The notes below the pieces were generated by a model. It saw only the letters and a list, made by a program, of their open reading frames with translations. It was not told the DNA's origin and did not search any database. A program made the translations under genes and the position numbers. 64,000 bases of DNA from Nansenia antarctica (Eukaryota; Chordata; Actinopteri; Argentiniformes; Microstomatidae), in the NCBI GenBank assembly GCA_963989245.1, contig OZ022344.1:12188231-12252230 (forward strand). The letters are read 5' to 3'. Positions 44,258 through 57,700 of this stretch are shown in pieces (positions within the stretch are counted from its first letter, which is position 1; every line of letters starts with the position of its first letter).

Positions 44258-45205
44258 GTGAGATATAAAATAAAATAAAGTGTTATATATCATAATAAAC
44301 ATCTATATAAATGTATTTATTTGTATTATTATATATTTAAACATGTAATATATGGTTACAGATGAGGTTATTACATGGTTCTAGGCCTGGTATACTTATT
44401 GCCACAACTGAGTTCAGTGTGGATGAAACAGTGAGGCCTAAGAGAAATCTACTTCTACAATAGTGTACACTCCTATTGGAACCTAGCCCTGAAACCCAAA
44501 TACGTTCAGCAATTGGAACTGTGTACGGTAAATCAAGCACCCATTGCATAACCGTCACTGTTGCCAGCAGAGCCTGAAACTAGCAGCCCTGATTTGCTGG
44601 GGAAGTGGCCAATGAGAGTGAAGGGGGAGTGGAAGAATGCAGAGTAATGCTGCTGTCCTCTGGAATAATGTTAGTTCCACGCTGCAGAACAGGGTTGAAC
44701 TACACTTGACATCCCAAAGCTTGTCAGCCAATTGAAGTGAAGGACAGTGATGAGGGTACAGTGGGTACTGCTGTCATGTTAGGAAGAGTGTAATTTTTAA
44801 CGGTATGGCATTATTAGTTAAGAGAAGTTGTGAGCGAAGAAATGCTGGACTTATCGCCAGGATTTGAGATTGTGTAGTTAAGACTCGTCTGAGGTCACAT
44901 TTGCTGTGTAAACTGACTTGTTGAAAAGGATAGCTAAGAATGCAGAGCTCACAATGGAAAAAGAACCTTCCAGAATAGAACAAAGGAGAGGAAACAACCC
45001 ACAGGGTTCTACAGTGACCCCTAGTGTTGGCTCTGAAACACTGCAGCGCCTGCCTCATCTGTACTGCGGTGCGTAGAGGGCAGGTGGGTGTTAACAGGTG
45101 GGTGGATAATGCTGGTAACCCTCCCATGGATCCTGTCTGTCACTGTGGTGTTTCTGACCTGCTAGACTAACAGCCTCATCCCTGCTTGTCTCTTCTCAGG
45201 TGAAA

Positions 45206-45718
45206 ATGGAAGTTGCCGTGGCGGAGGAGAAGAAGAAAATCTTCAGAGCGAGGAAGACCATGAAAATAAGCGACCGCCAGCAACTGGAGTCTCTCCACAG
45301 CACCTTGTCGTCCCCCGTCCCTACTCAGTTAAATCCCTTGCCCCCCCCTTCTCAGACCCCTCTAGTCAACGGCACGCATACAGCAGATGGACAGAAGGGG
45401 GCAGACAAGATAAAAAATGACACAGACTTGAAGAGCTCTCGCTCCACATCTCCTCTCTCCCCACCCCTGATGTTGACCCTATCGTTGTCTCCCTCCCCAC
45501 CCTCCCAAAGTTCGAATGCCAAAGAAGGCACCCCTCCCTCACCCCCGTCGCCATTCCATTCCCTAAACAGCGAACTGAAAAAGATGGAAGAAGAGGGGAG
45601 GAAAGAGTGTCCTGTGTCCCCTTCAAATGAGACTGGGAAAGGACAGAACAAAGAGGTGACCACAAAGATGGAGGACAAGAAGAAAGAAGAGAAAGAAGCC
45701 ACTGGCGCGAAAAAAGAG
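45206..45718 (+). CDS. atf7ip: atf7ip coding exon 1
   Basis: ATG at 45206 in AAAATGG context, 171 codons to AAAGAG|gtttgt, phase 0. It holds the conserved N-terminal motif (residues about 7-30, KKKIFRARKTMKISDRQQLE), then a Ser/Pro-rich and Lys/Glu-rich disordered region. The acceptor tcttctcag lies at 45199, six bases before the ATG. Confidence 0.93.
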
Positions 45719-48700
45719 GTTTGTATGAGAGAGAGAGAAATAATATTAGTATTACAAGACAGCAAAGATAGGTCAAAACAGGTCAAAGAGGACATTTGGG
45801 TCATGGTTTGATACTGCTGAAGATGGATTAGGGGGTCCAAGCATTGCTGGAACTTTGTTTGTTTTTTAGCTAGCATTAGGTGGTTTGGCGGCTCGCTAAC
45901 TGTAGCCAAGTTTACTTATCTGGTTGTTCCCTTCTCCAGGAGACGAGCGCTACAACAGAGGACAAAGCCGTGGATTCTGCTAAGGATTCTCAGTCCTCTC
46001 AGTCCGCTGTTTCACCTGGCACGTCTGCCAAAGAGTCCGGGAAGGACAAGGGGACGAAGGGGACGAAGCAGGATGACATTGTGGCCATGGAAACGGATAA
46101 GGACAGTACAGAGAACAAGGCCCCTGAGGAGAAGTCCTGCTCACCAAAGGTTACCGTCACAGCCGCCCCTAAGGCTACCAAGGCAGCCCCCAATCCCTCC
46201 CCAACCTCTGCCCCCGAGGCTGATCAGGACATGAAAGAGGAGGAGGAGGAGGAAGAGGACAAGGGAGAGAAGGATGATAAACAAAAAGCGAAGGAAGGAT
46301 TAACTGTAAAGGTGGAGAAGAAAATGAAGGAAAAGTTGGAAGTCGACTCCTCCAGTGTGAAAAAGGAGATAAAAGTGAAAGCGCAGGTTCACGCAGAGTT
46401 TAATTCTACCACATCTCATCCCTCATCCACCTCTTCTTCAGCCACAGGTATGAAGCAGAATCAGAATCACAAATTCTAACAGGAGGACCTATCCTAGCTA
46501 AACTGGCCAGTGGTCCAGAATTTTTGGACATTAGTTTTCGGGGGTGGGGGGGGGGCAATATGGGAATACACAACATAAACATAAAAAACAATCATAATGC
46601 ACAAGTATGCTGCAAAGGAAATGTATTCCTGTGGTGGCCGCTAACTAAACAAATTGCATCACACTCTCTTTACAGTTGTGAAGGAGGAGAAGGGCACTGT
46701 GTCTGGACTGAAGCGTCCTACACCTGAGGGCAACGTGAAGGTGGAGAGAGAGGGGAAGAGGCAGAGGGTGGACGGCGTGGCGTTAGAAGCACAGCTGGAG
46801 CTGAAAATCACTGCGAATGCGGGCAGTCGCCTTAAACTTGAAAAGGTTTGTTTGACTGTCTGACCATTGGAAGACGAGTTGTTTGTTCTCATGGGTTGAC
46901 GTTTCTTCCCTGTGGGGAAATTCCAGATAGTTTACTTTGTGTCAGATTTGAAAGAGTCTCTGTTATATTTTTAGCTCAGGCCACACACATTGAAGAAGGC
47001 TTCGGCCTAAACCTTTGGGTGTGCACTTCTGCATGATAGAGGGGGAAAACATAAGATACATTTAATTTAAAAATAATAAGAAAAAATAAGTAATTCTTCC
47101 TTCTCCCTAGCATTATGACTGCCAATGGCCCCTGGTCCTAGCATATATTTATTTTTCTTATGATGACTGATGGATAGATGATTCAATTAGACAAATGTAT
47201 TTGTTGTAAGTCGCTTAGGATAAAGGCGTCTGCTAAATGCCAAAAATGTAAATGTCTGAACCTTTCATTGTCTCTCTTCCTCAGGTCGTACAGCAGTTGG
47301 TGGAGGAGCGGTTGCGGGTGCTGCAACTGACTGTCTTCGACCAGAATTTACAGGAGCTGAAGGAACGCGTGGAGAAGATTGACAGTGCCACCAAACACCA
47401 GAGCAACTTTAACACATTACAGGTAAGCTCCTTTTTTTTGGGGGGGGGGGGGGGGGGGGGTAAGTTATCCTTACAACTAGAAAGTCTCACATTTTATCAT
47501 TGTCTCTCTGACTCTTTTTCAGGCCAAGATTGCAAGACTAGCAAAAAAATGTGGAGAGGCCAACCAGGCCTCAGAAAACAAAAAAAAACAGGAGGTAATA
47601 AATGTCATAATTTTCATTATTTCAAATGTAATTACTAGGTAAATTCTTTGCAACCAGGAAAATGCTTCAATTGGGGGAATAGTACAAAAAGTTTTGTACT
47701 TTTGGTAGTGGCGGGATCATTAAAAATATATATATATATGTGTCACAGAAATAGTTTGAGGTCATCTAGCTAGTCGATACATATTGAGCTGTCCAATTAA
47801 AGGAGTGTTAACGATGTTCATTTAATTTGTAATTTTAGCAGGTGCTCACATCCCCTGTTGCCAAGGCTGCACCTGTGACAACCACCACTCCCACACAACG
47901 GTAAGTGTCCACTCCTGCTGCTGCTGCCTCCTTATTTAGAAGGCTTTTAATTACTTGGAAGCAATTCCATAGGATCATTAGGATATTATGACCAAGAGTA
48001 TTCGAAACAGATTTAGCAGCGAATATATTCTATAAATGTGAGACGCGTGTTGTTAAGTTGAAATATTACAGTAAATTATATAGTACTGTATTAGTTCACT
48101 CAACACATCATATATTAGTCTCAGTATTCACAGTTTTCAGACATTTAAATCTCCCCATGGCAGACCTTCACCTAATCTTTCAGTTTTCTTTACTTTACTT
48201 TAACATTTTCATTGTTTTGGTTTTTTTTGCAGCGTGAAATGTATTTCCTTTCCTTTGTCATTCAAATCATGCTGCAGTGTGTTTTTATCATTGTATGTGG
48301 ATTTATCATTGTGCCTTTGTATGAACGTGACAATACGGGCCTGAAGCCAATACCACACACGGAACCACACACACAACGCGTGATTGAACATGTGTGGTTC
48401 TGTCCTGGAACGTTATCCGTTAACACTTAAGGCTGGAGATTTAAGTCTTGTGAAGATTGAAATAAGGGCCTAAAACCATACTTTCGGGAAAACAGATCAT
48501 AATTATCTTTTATCAGGACCGCCTTTACTTGACCATTTGAGTGCCTTTCTCTCACATTTTCCCCAAAATTTCCCACCTTGACTATTTTGTTTGGATTAAA
48601 TGAGTCACAACTTTTTTTTTCGCCTGCAAAACACCACGTGGTTCAAGGTCCAGAGTCTTGTGACGTTATACAATGTGAAGCTTGATCAACCTCATGCTGT

Positions 48701-51700
48701 ACACAGTAATACAGTTATGCAGAAACCCGATCCAACTGCACCTCTCCTCCCCCAACAGCGTGCTTCGAAGGCAGCCGCTGGAGATGCAGTCTGGGGTACA
48801 GAGAGAGAGGCGGGCGCCCTCTGTTGGTAGGACACCGCTACTGTCAATAGAGAAGGAAGAGGAAACAGAGGAAGAGGAGGAGGATGATGAAAAGCCGCCA
48901 ATCACCCAGAGACGACAACCAATCAAGAAAGAGCCGCTGGAACAAGACAATAGAGGAAGTACACGAGCAGACATCACCCTCCGTCCCCTCAGCAAGGAGA
49001 GGGAGAGACAGCTGTATTACGACTGCAGAACCGGCACAGGGAAGGCTAGAATCGAACGCTACGCAGTGTACCTGTTCCGGAACATAGTCCCTTACGAGCA
49101 CTACTCGGACTGGGTCAACAATGTGAATTACGTAGGCCTTGCCCATCAACGTGCGAGAGACTATGAAGGCGCATTTACAACATCGGTTCAACAATATGTG
49201 CAGTGAAGACTGGAGAAAGATTCGGGACTCTATCATTGAACTGCTTAGAGTGAAAAGAAGCAGACTTTTCTTTATGTCGAAATAGTATTTTACGTGTTAT
49301 TATACGTTTATTTTGCAAACTTCTGTGTGTTCTATTGAAATTTGGTTACAAAATTATTTCTGGATGGAGAGTCTTCATGGGTGCAGTTGCAATCGTTGTT
49401 ATGAATGTAAAGATGTGTTATGTTCTTTAACCATGAAAAGTATGTTGCCTCATAATATTCCTTAATACACTTAACTATGAATTAAAAAAATAAATTCTTG
49501 AATTTACATAATTTCGAGATTAAGACATTTTTCTGGATTTTATTTTATTGATACAAAAATAAGTTTGAGGTTTTTTTTGGGGGGGGGGGGTTTGTTTTTG
49601 CTTGTATGACACCACAGCGCCTGCCCAAAATGTTAAGTGCACACAGCAAAACTCCCGGAAAATCCTACATATGGAGTGGACCGTCTCATGTTCATCACAA
49701 AAGCCCCACAAAGAATTGTTTAAATGGCCAAAATGTATGGGTCAAAGCACGGACCCATGCTCTGTCCTCCCTTGTCTATATAACTTCTTAAAAACAACTC
49801 AAAGCATTCTACATCTCTCTAAACAGGCTAGTGAGGACCACTATGGAGGTAAAGCAAACGCCCACAGCCCTGGGTCCTACCAACACTACAGGTGAGGATC
49901 CTTTCTCTGACTTACTCCCATGAATATCTCCCTTGCCTGTGTGTGATAAGGATGTTATACTGAATTAGGGGCTCGAACCCACAACCATGAGATATATTTA
50001 AAAAAAAAGATTTAATACATGACCTGTAACATTACCTGGCCTGCAGACCGTGTCTACTGAACTCACCTGTTCTTATCCTTTCTATTGTGTCAGTCTCTCC
50101 AGCTCAGTCCAAGCAGTTGCCCACCGCCACCACTGCCATGGTGTCGCAGACCCCCTTCCTCCACCTGATCCCCACCACCTCCAACACGTCCTCCTCGCTC
50201 GCCACCGTCTCCTCCCAGGGCCAGACAGGCACCCTGCTGCTGAAAACCACGTCGGGCGGCAACATGGTGGGCCAGGGCCAGCCCCTCCTCATCCAGCTGC
50301 CCCTGTCCGGCGTGAACGGCCAGCCCGGGACCCTGGTCAACATCCCTGTCTCTTCTTTCGGCTCGGTCAACTCCCTCAACAAGGCCATGACCACCACCCC
50401 CGGCACCACCTACATCCTCAAGGCGGCCCCCTCCACCGCCATCATGTCCACCACGGTCTCTGGCCTTCAGGCCTCCAACACCCGCCTTTCCCCGGCCCAG
50501 GTGACCCTGGCCCGGGCGGTGTACCAGGGGGGCGCGGGGGGTATTAGTACGCCCAGTGCGGGGGTGTCAGTGACTACAGCGAGGGCGCCGGCGATGTGCG
50601 CCCCCGTGGCGGGGGTGGTGTCGTCCTCGTCGTCCTCGTTGTCTTCGGCTTCAGGACCGGCAGCTACAGGCTCGGCCGCTCCAGGGACTCCCTCTGGGAC
50701 CGCCATGACGTCCAAGACAGGTGGGTTTGTCCTTAACAGGTTTACTGTGACAGTTTTTTTTTTTTTATAGATAGTTTTTGGTTATTTGTAATATATAATC
50801 ATATATAATATATGCCATTTATCTGACACTTGTATCGAAAGCCACTTACACTGCAATGACTACATACATTTGGCAGTACCGTATTTTCCGGACTATACGT
50901 CGCTCCGGAGTATAAGTCGCAGGAGCCAAAAATGTGTAATGTAGAGGAAAAAAACATATATAAGTCGCACTGGACTATTAAGAAATTTATTTCACAAAAT
51001 CCAAGACCAAGAAGACATTTAGGGTGAATCCCAATTCACCACTCTGGCTCCGTTTTCAACCCTAATCTCCGTTTTGCGCGTTCACGTGTAGCCGTAGTGG
51101 CGTCCCAATTCATTACTCATTTAGGGTTAGGGTTAGGATTAGGGTTAGGGTTGGCTCCAAACGGAGAAAATCTTGACCCTCGTTCGATTCGGAGCCATGA
51201 GACTCCCTTCCGGCATGCATTGCGAAACATCTACAAAAATGTTCTTTTCGCTCTCGTAATACGGAAGCGAGCCTGAAATGTCATTTACTTTTTCTGGAAT
51301 TACTTGTAATTAAAGACTTGAAAAAATATGATAACCATCGTATTATCTTAGTTTAATGTCATTACAATGCATTATAGACCTTTTATTTATAACAAGCATA
51401 ACCCAAAAATCGCTTTTATGTCAGTGCTGTGTCTAACGTGACAGTAACGCAACGCTGCATGACAGTCGAGCATTTCAGAGATGTACAATCATAAATAAAT
51501 TATTACCTGTGGCGTTTGACAGCGGATGATGGTACACATATGTCAAGTTATCTGTCAAACGTTCGTCTTACTTGTACATGATGCGCATTTTGACCTATTT
51601 CCATGTAGCAGCACCCGCAATCTAATCCGAGCAGTTGTTATTAGGTAATATTATTAATGGGTTGTATCATTCATTTAAATGCATTATAGACCTTTTCTTT

Positions 51701-54700
51701 ATAACAAGCACAACAACAACAAAACGTTATTATGCCGATGTGCTGTGTGTCTAACGTTACAAGCTGATTTGTGCATGACAGCCGCGCATCAGTGGAGCCC
51801 CTAGACTTTTGGGGGCCCTAAGCAAACAACATTATGGAGGCCCCTGGTAAGGGTCTTAGGCGGGTGACGATGTGGACATTTTTAAATGTATTTATTTCCC
51901 TGACACTAAAATATAATACGGTTTTACAAAGTTCGCGCATATGCGCGCGCTCGTGTGTGTGTAAGTAAAAAAAACAGTCTGAAAGACTAGCGTCTCTTTT
52001 ACAAAGGAGCCCTGGCCAAGACAGCCACAATACAACAATTACATTTGACATAATAAAACATGCAAAGGACATTACATAAAAACAGTAAAAACAGTACATG
52101 ACCACAGGTACAGTAGCACACCTAGTACACATTGCGACATACTGGACCACAAGTAGCATACAAATTACATGCAACATGGAGCATGTAAATGATGCATGTA
52201 AATGCATGTAAATGATGGATCTTATCATTAATCATTTTTAAAGGCTTTAATATAGGCTACATGATGTATTAACTATTTATATTTTGTACCCAGATGTCAA
52301 ATAAATACGTAACAAATGAATAGTTAACTTAAAAAAAAAACTGCCCCGCTGAACCAATGAGAAGGACGGGGGGGCGGTGCTTCCCATCGGTCCGGCCTAT
52401 CAGTGTCCTAGATTTGCCGCTCGCTCCGGGCGGCACATAGAATCCGTTCTATGGATAAAGGTCTCCAGACGTTTGGAGCGAGAGCAAAGCGGAAGTGGAA
52501 ACGGCTGGCACCGCGAGACTAGCCAGCTATCAATAAACTACAATTCATCAGAGCAATTGCGCGTCATCTCCCTGTCATCAGAATGATCACGCCCCTTTTT
52601 GGGTGATAGAAGGGGAGAAGTTTGACTGGCGGTCAATGGGAATTTCTGGTCTTCGCTACTTTAATCCGATAAAATAAGAAAACCGTAGTGCTTTTTAGAT
52701 ATTAGGAGCCCAAATCTGATGGCCAGTTAGGCAAACTATATTATAGTGTCGTTGCCGATCAATGATCGACGTCGCTATATAGAGAAAATAATGAAATAGG
52801 GGTTGATTCATCAGAGCAGTCATACGTCATCTCCCTGTCATCAGGGATTTGTAGTTCTTCATTTGATTTGCCGTGTAAATCCCCAGACTGCCCAAATCCG
52901 ATTGCCAGTCAGGCAAACAATTATATAGTGTCGTTGCCGATCAATGATCGACGTCGTTATATGGAGAACATTTATGAAATAGGCAATGAATGTGTGTCCT
53001 TTCAGTCTGCCTCCATGAACCACCCGACCCAAAGGCCTGAGGTGTTGTAGGAGGTATGAATATGATTTAGGGGGTATTTAGTATAACAGGCTAATGGGTT
53101 TATTGTGAGTTTACTTTGATTGTTTGTTTATTGCCTAGATCACCGTATTGAGAAGTCATATGGTTATGGGGGGTGATATTGCAAGGTAATTTAAGCACCT
53201 GCGCACCTTGCATGGTGGTAGTGGAGAGAGAGGGGAGCGATGTATTTTTGTTGACCGCATTATACGCATATTCTATACGCATTGTTTGTTATTTTTCTGG
53301 TTTTGATCGCTTATGGATTATTTTTGTACGTCGCCAAGTTTGACTGTTCTATTCAATAAATGTCCAATGTGACAATTGCCCTCCTCCACCGGCCCTAGTT
53401 TTGGATCTAGCTTGCTGTTCATTATTTTCATGATAAAACGTCATAACATCTTCATATACACCATACAGTAGACACTGAACAGTAGACATAAGACATGTTC
53501 ATAAATGTTTATCTTATATGTGTATATGTTTGTGAATATGTGAATATGTTTTCAGTTTTTTTGCACCTTCGGAAGAGCCACTACAATTTCATTGTATAGG
53601 CAACTGTACAACGACAATAAAGTCTATTCTATTCTATTCTATACAGGATAAATACTGATTAACAGTAGGCTACTTTGGCAAATGCCCATTGAACAGATTT
53701 ATTTATTATCCTATCTTAAGAAAACTAATGTAACACTCCCATCTGGAAAAAAAAAAATGTGGAAAAAAAAATGTGAATTGTTTGGTGGCCCCAAGCAATT
53801 GCCTTGGTTGCCTCTATGGACGGGGCGCCTCTGCCGCGCATTGACATATTTCCATGTCTGATGTCTAATGTCTAATGTCTGATGTACTAATATCATTTCA
53901 ATGCATTATAGACCTTTTCTTTATAACAAGCATAACAAAAGAAATCGCTGTTATGCCGAGGTGCTTAACATAGAAAGTTCCACAGCGCTTGGGACAGCGG
54001 GCAGGACACCGGAGCGTGTTTGTCACAGGCTGCCCCGGCGTCAGCCTTCCCAATATAAATAAATTGGTGCGCGATTCACATTTCAGAGATGTACATCATG
54101 TTTATTTAGAAATAAATTATTACCTGTGGTGTTTGACAACATGATAGGCGTTCCTGTCACATCGCATTTCGTAACGTCATAAAATTAAATCTGTAAGTCA
54201 TGCATTTTTCCATGTTTCCCTTTGATGGCATATGACGCCGTAAATGTAACTAAAGTTCAGCCTCGAAGTTGTTGCACTGTTGTCCTAAATCAAGCAGGGT
54301 TGGGCCGTGTTAGTACCTGGATGGGAGACCGCCTGCTGTAAGCTTTTCGTTCCTCCGCCTTACCGAGGAGAGGCGCGTGCCGCGGCCGAGGAGAGTGCAC
54401 TCTTTCCGGATAGACATTTATGCATGCTCTCGGGGTTCGAAACATAACTTCCCGGGGTGCCAGCGGGTTGGTTGATGGCTCAAAATGACCGTATACCGAT
54501 GGTGAAGTTAGCAAAGTAGTATTGTGTTTGTACCACCTTCATAGCCGGTGTTATTCTCGGACAAACACGGTGCCCGGAGGCACCCTTTGCGGGTTAATAG
54601 CTGTGGTTTACCGTGGGTTAGGATAACAATTCAAACGTGTCCGGATAGGGGAGAGGACAGGGAATCTGAAACCATTTGAATGGTGTCGATACGACACAAA

Positions 54701-57700
54701 TCCCGGGTAGAACTTCTCTCCAGCATGATAATGAAGCATTATTCTTTTTTATTTGATGACTTGTTTGATCGATTGATAGCGTTCAAGTTCATTCAAGTTG
54801 TGAATGAATCGCGAGCGTCAATGCTTTTCTACGATACTACGTGTAATGTCACTTGGACATAGAATAATAAGACACTTGAGTCTGGGTTCAACAAAGGTAT
54901 AACCAGTTTACCTCGGTTCTCTCGACACCTGTCAGTCACCTAGTGGTATATCACGAACTCTCTCTAAGGCGCATGCGCTGTCCTGACTATGAATTAACCC
55001 ATTAGGCCTTAGGCAAGTTATTCAACTACACAATAGCACACAGAACAACAGGCTGAATAGGTGTCCGGTATGTTAACGTAACACATTAACAGTTATTCAG
55101 CTACACAATAGCATAAAGAACATACATGGGAGGCTGAATAGGCTAAATTAACATAACAAGCCAGTGAGTCCAACAAGCAAGTTACAAGTAAGCAAGTTCA
55201 CCAAGCTCCAGTTCATTTCTTCAGTGGTACCGGAGTGGCATATAGCCCAGAGCGCCCTCTCGCGGCTGTAGACGGTAATGTTTACTCCTTGGTTCATGTC
55301 AGTCAGTATGAAATTATATATATTTTGATATATAAGTCGCACATGACTATAAGTCGCAGGACCAGCCAAACTATGAACTTACAGTGGGTTCGGAAAGTAT
55401 TCAGACCCCCTTACATTTTTCACTCTGTCATATTGCAGCCATTTGCTAAAATCAATTAATTTCATTTTTTTCCTCGTTCATGCACACACAGCACCCAATA
55501 TTGTCAGAAAAACACAGACTTGTAGAAATGTTTGCAGATTTATTAAAAAATAAACACTGAAATATCACATGGCCATAAGTATTCAGACCCTTTGCTGTGA
55601 CACTTGTATATTTAACTCAGGTAGGTGCTGTCCAATTCTTCTGATCATCCTTGAGATGGGCCTACACCTTCATTGGAGTCCAGCTGTGCTTAATTATATT
55701 GATTGGACTTGATTAGGAAAAGCACACACCTGTCAATATAAGACCTTACAGCTCACAGTGTAAAGTCAGAGCAAATGAGAATCATGATGTCGAAGGAACT
55801 GACTGAAGAGCTGAGAGACAGAATTGTGGCAAGGCACAGATCTGGCCAAGGCTACAACAAAAAAATTCTGTTACACTTAAGGTTCCTAAGAGCACAGTGG
55901 CCTCCATAATCCTTAAATGGAAGAAGTTTGGGACGACCAGGACTCTTCCTCGAACTGGCCGTCCGGCCAAACTGAGCATCCGGGGGAGAAGAGCCATGGT
56001 GAGAGAGGTAAAGAAGAACCCAAAGATCACTCTGGCTGAGCTCCAGAGATGCAGCGGGGAGATGGGACAAAGTTCTAGAAAGACAACCATCACTGCAGCC
56101 CTCCACCAGTCGGGGCTTTATGGCAGAGTGGCCCGACGGAAGCCTCTCCTCAGTGCAAAACACATGAAAGCCCGCATCGAGTTTGCCAAAAAACACCTGA
56201 AGGACTCCCAGACTCTGAGAAATGAAGTTCTCTGGTCTGATGAGACCAAAATCGAACTTTTTGGTCTTAATTCTAAGCGGTATGTGTGGAGAACACCTGG
56301 CACTGCTCATCACCTGCCTAATACCATCCCTACAGTGAATCATGGTGGTGGCAGCATCAGGCTGTGGGGATGTTTTTCAGCTGCAGGGACAGGATGACTG
56401 GTTGCAATTGAAGGAAAGATGAATGCAGCCAAGTACATTGATATCCTGGACAAAAAACATTTCCAGAGTGTACACGACCTCAGAATGGGCCGAAGGTTCA
56501 CCTTCCAACAAGACAATGATCCCAAGCACACAGCTAAAATAACGAAGGAGTGGTTTCAGAACAACTCTGTGAATGTTCTTGAATGGCCGAGCCAGAGTCC
56601 TGACTTAAATCCAATTGAGCATCTCTGGAGAGACCTAAAGATGGCTGTCCACCAACGTTCACCATCCAACCTGACAGAACTGGAGAGGATCTGCAAAGAG
56701 GAATGGCAAAAGATCCCCAAATCCAGGTGTGAAAAACTTGTTGGATCATTCCCAAGAAGACTCATGGCTGTATTGGCTCAAAAAGGTGCTTCTACTAAAT
56801 ACTGAGCAAAGGGTCTGAATACCTATGGCCATGTGATATTTCAGTGTTTATTTTGTAATAAATCTGCAAAAATGTCTACAAGTCTGTGTTTTTCTGACAA
56901 TATTGGGTGCTGTGTGTGCATGAACGAGGAAATAAATTAAATTAATTGATTTTAGAAAATGGCTGCAATATGTCAGTGTGAAAAACTTAAGGGGGTCTGA
57001 ATACTTTCCGAACCCACTGTATAGTCCGGAAAATATGGTATATATGGTCCCAGCGGGAATCTAACCCACAACCTAAGCGTTGTTAGCACTTAAGTTCTAC
57101 CTGTTATATTATTTATTATTTATTATTATTTGTTTTTTACAATCGTTTTTTTAATTGAATACACGTGATTCCTTTTACATAAACGGTTAGGGTTAGGTCG
57201 TAACAGACAATTAATTTGGTTTGTATATATTGCTCTTCAAATGGTGTCCTTCCATTAGGACTTGGTCCCACACCAGTCTTTTCTTGGTGTAAGCAGTAGT
57301 ATTTTTTGGGGAAGTAGTGTTTCCATCACCCAGCGTGATTCTGAGGACTTGGGGTGAGCAGGGAGGAGCAAACTATGTCCCTGGTCCGAAGTTCCAAAAA
57401 AGATCCCCATGACCCCAAGTCAGGGATGGTCCACTAAGACCGTGGCTCAGAACGTTTTGGGGCCTGTCCTGCGAATGGAAGTGACTTTACCTTTCAATTC
57501 ACTCAGAGAGCAACGCCATGCATTTTTGGCATTTAGCAGACGCCGCCTTATTCCAAACATTCCGTGCAATGTCTCTCAATGTCATCTTTCTCATTTTCAG
57601 ATAATCAAGCTACAGGGTCTATCCCAACCAAAACTACTGGCCAGGGGCCTCGTCTCAAAAATTCCTTCATAGATCTCACTGAGGATGATGACGACGTGCA

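Larger units (their letters stand above)
50879..57038. mobile_element. TIR DNA transposon in atf7ip intron, with nested insertions
   Basis: Ends are 19-bp inverted repeats CCGTATTTTCCGGACTATA / TATAGTCCGGAAAATATGG with one mismatch, flanked by TA on both sides. The subterminal sequence (GGAGTATAAGTCGCAGG at 50911; AGTCGCAGGACCAGCC at 55350) is a common fish repeat. No transposase was recognised. Inside lie a hAT element, a Tc1 element, three copies of a GCATTATAGACCTTTT block (about 51370, 51685, 53901), a telomere-like tract and a 5S-like segment. TA target choice suggests Tc1/mariner-pogo affinity. Confidence 0.75.

Noticed and set aside
45352..45909. 185- and 136-codon minus ORFs opposite atf7ip exon 1
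   Set aside because: Shadows of the Ser/Pro-rich coding exon; no conserved motif and the plus frame has clear homology.
50050..50547. 165-codon His/Pro-rich plus ORF over atf7ip exon 8
   Set aside because: Alternate frame of a GC-rich coding exon; its neighbour frame matches ATF7IP and splices in phase.
51121..51152. Chromosome-end or fusion point from the TTAGGG tract
   Set aside because: Only five imperfect hexamers inside a transposon in an intron; likely part of the element.
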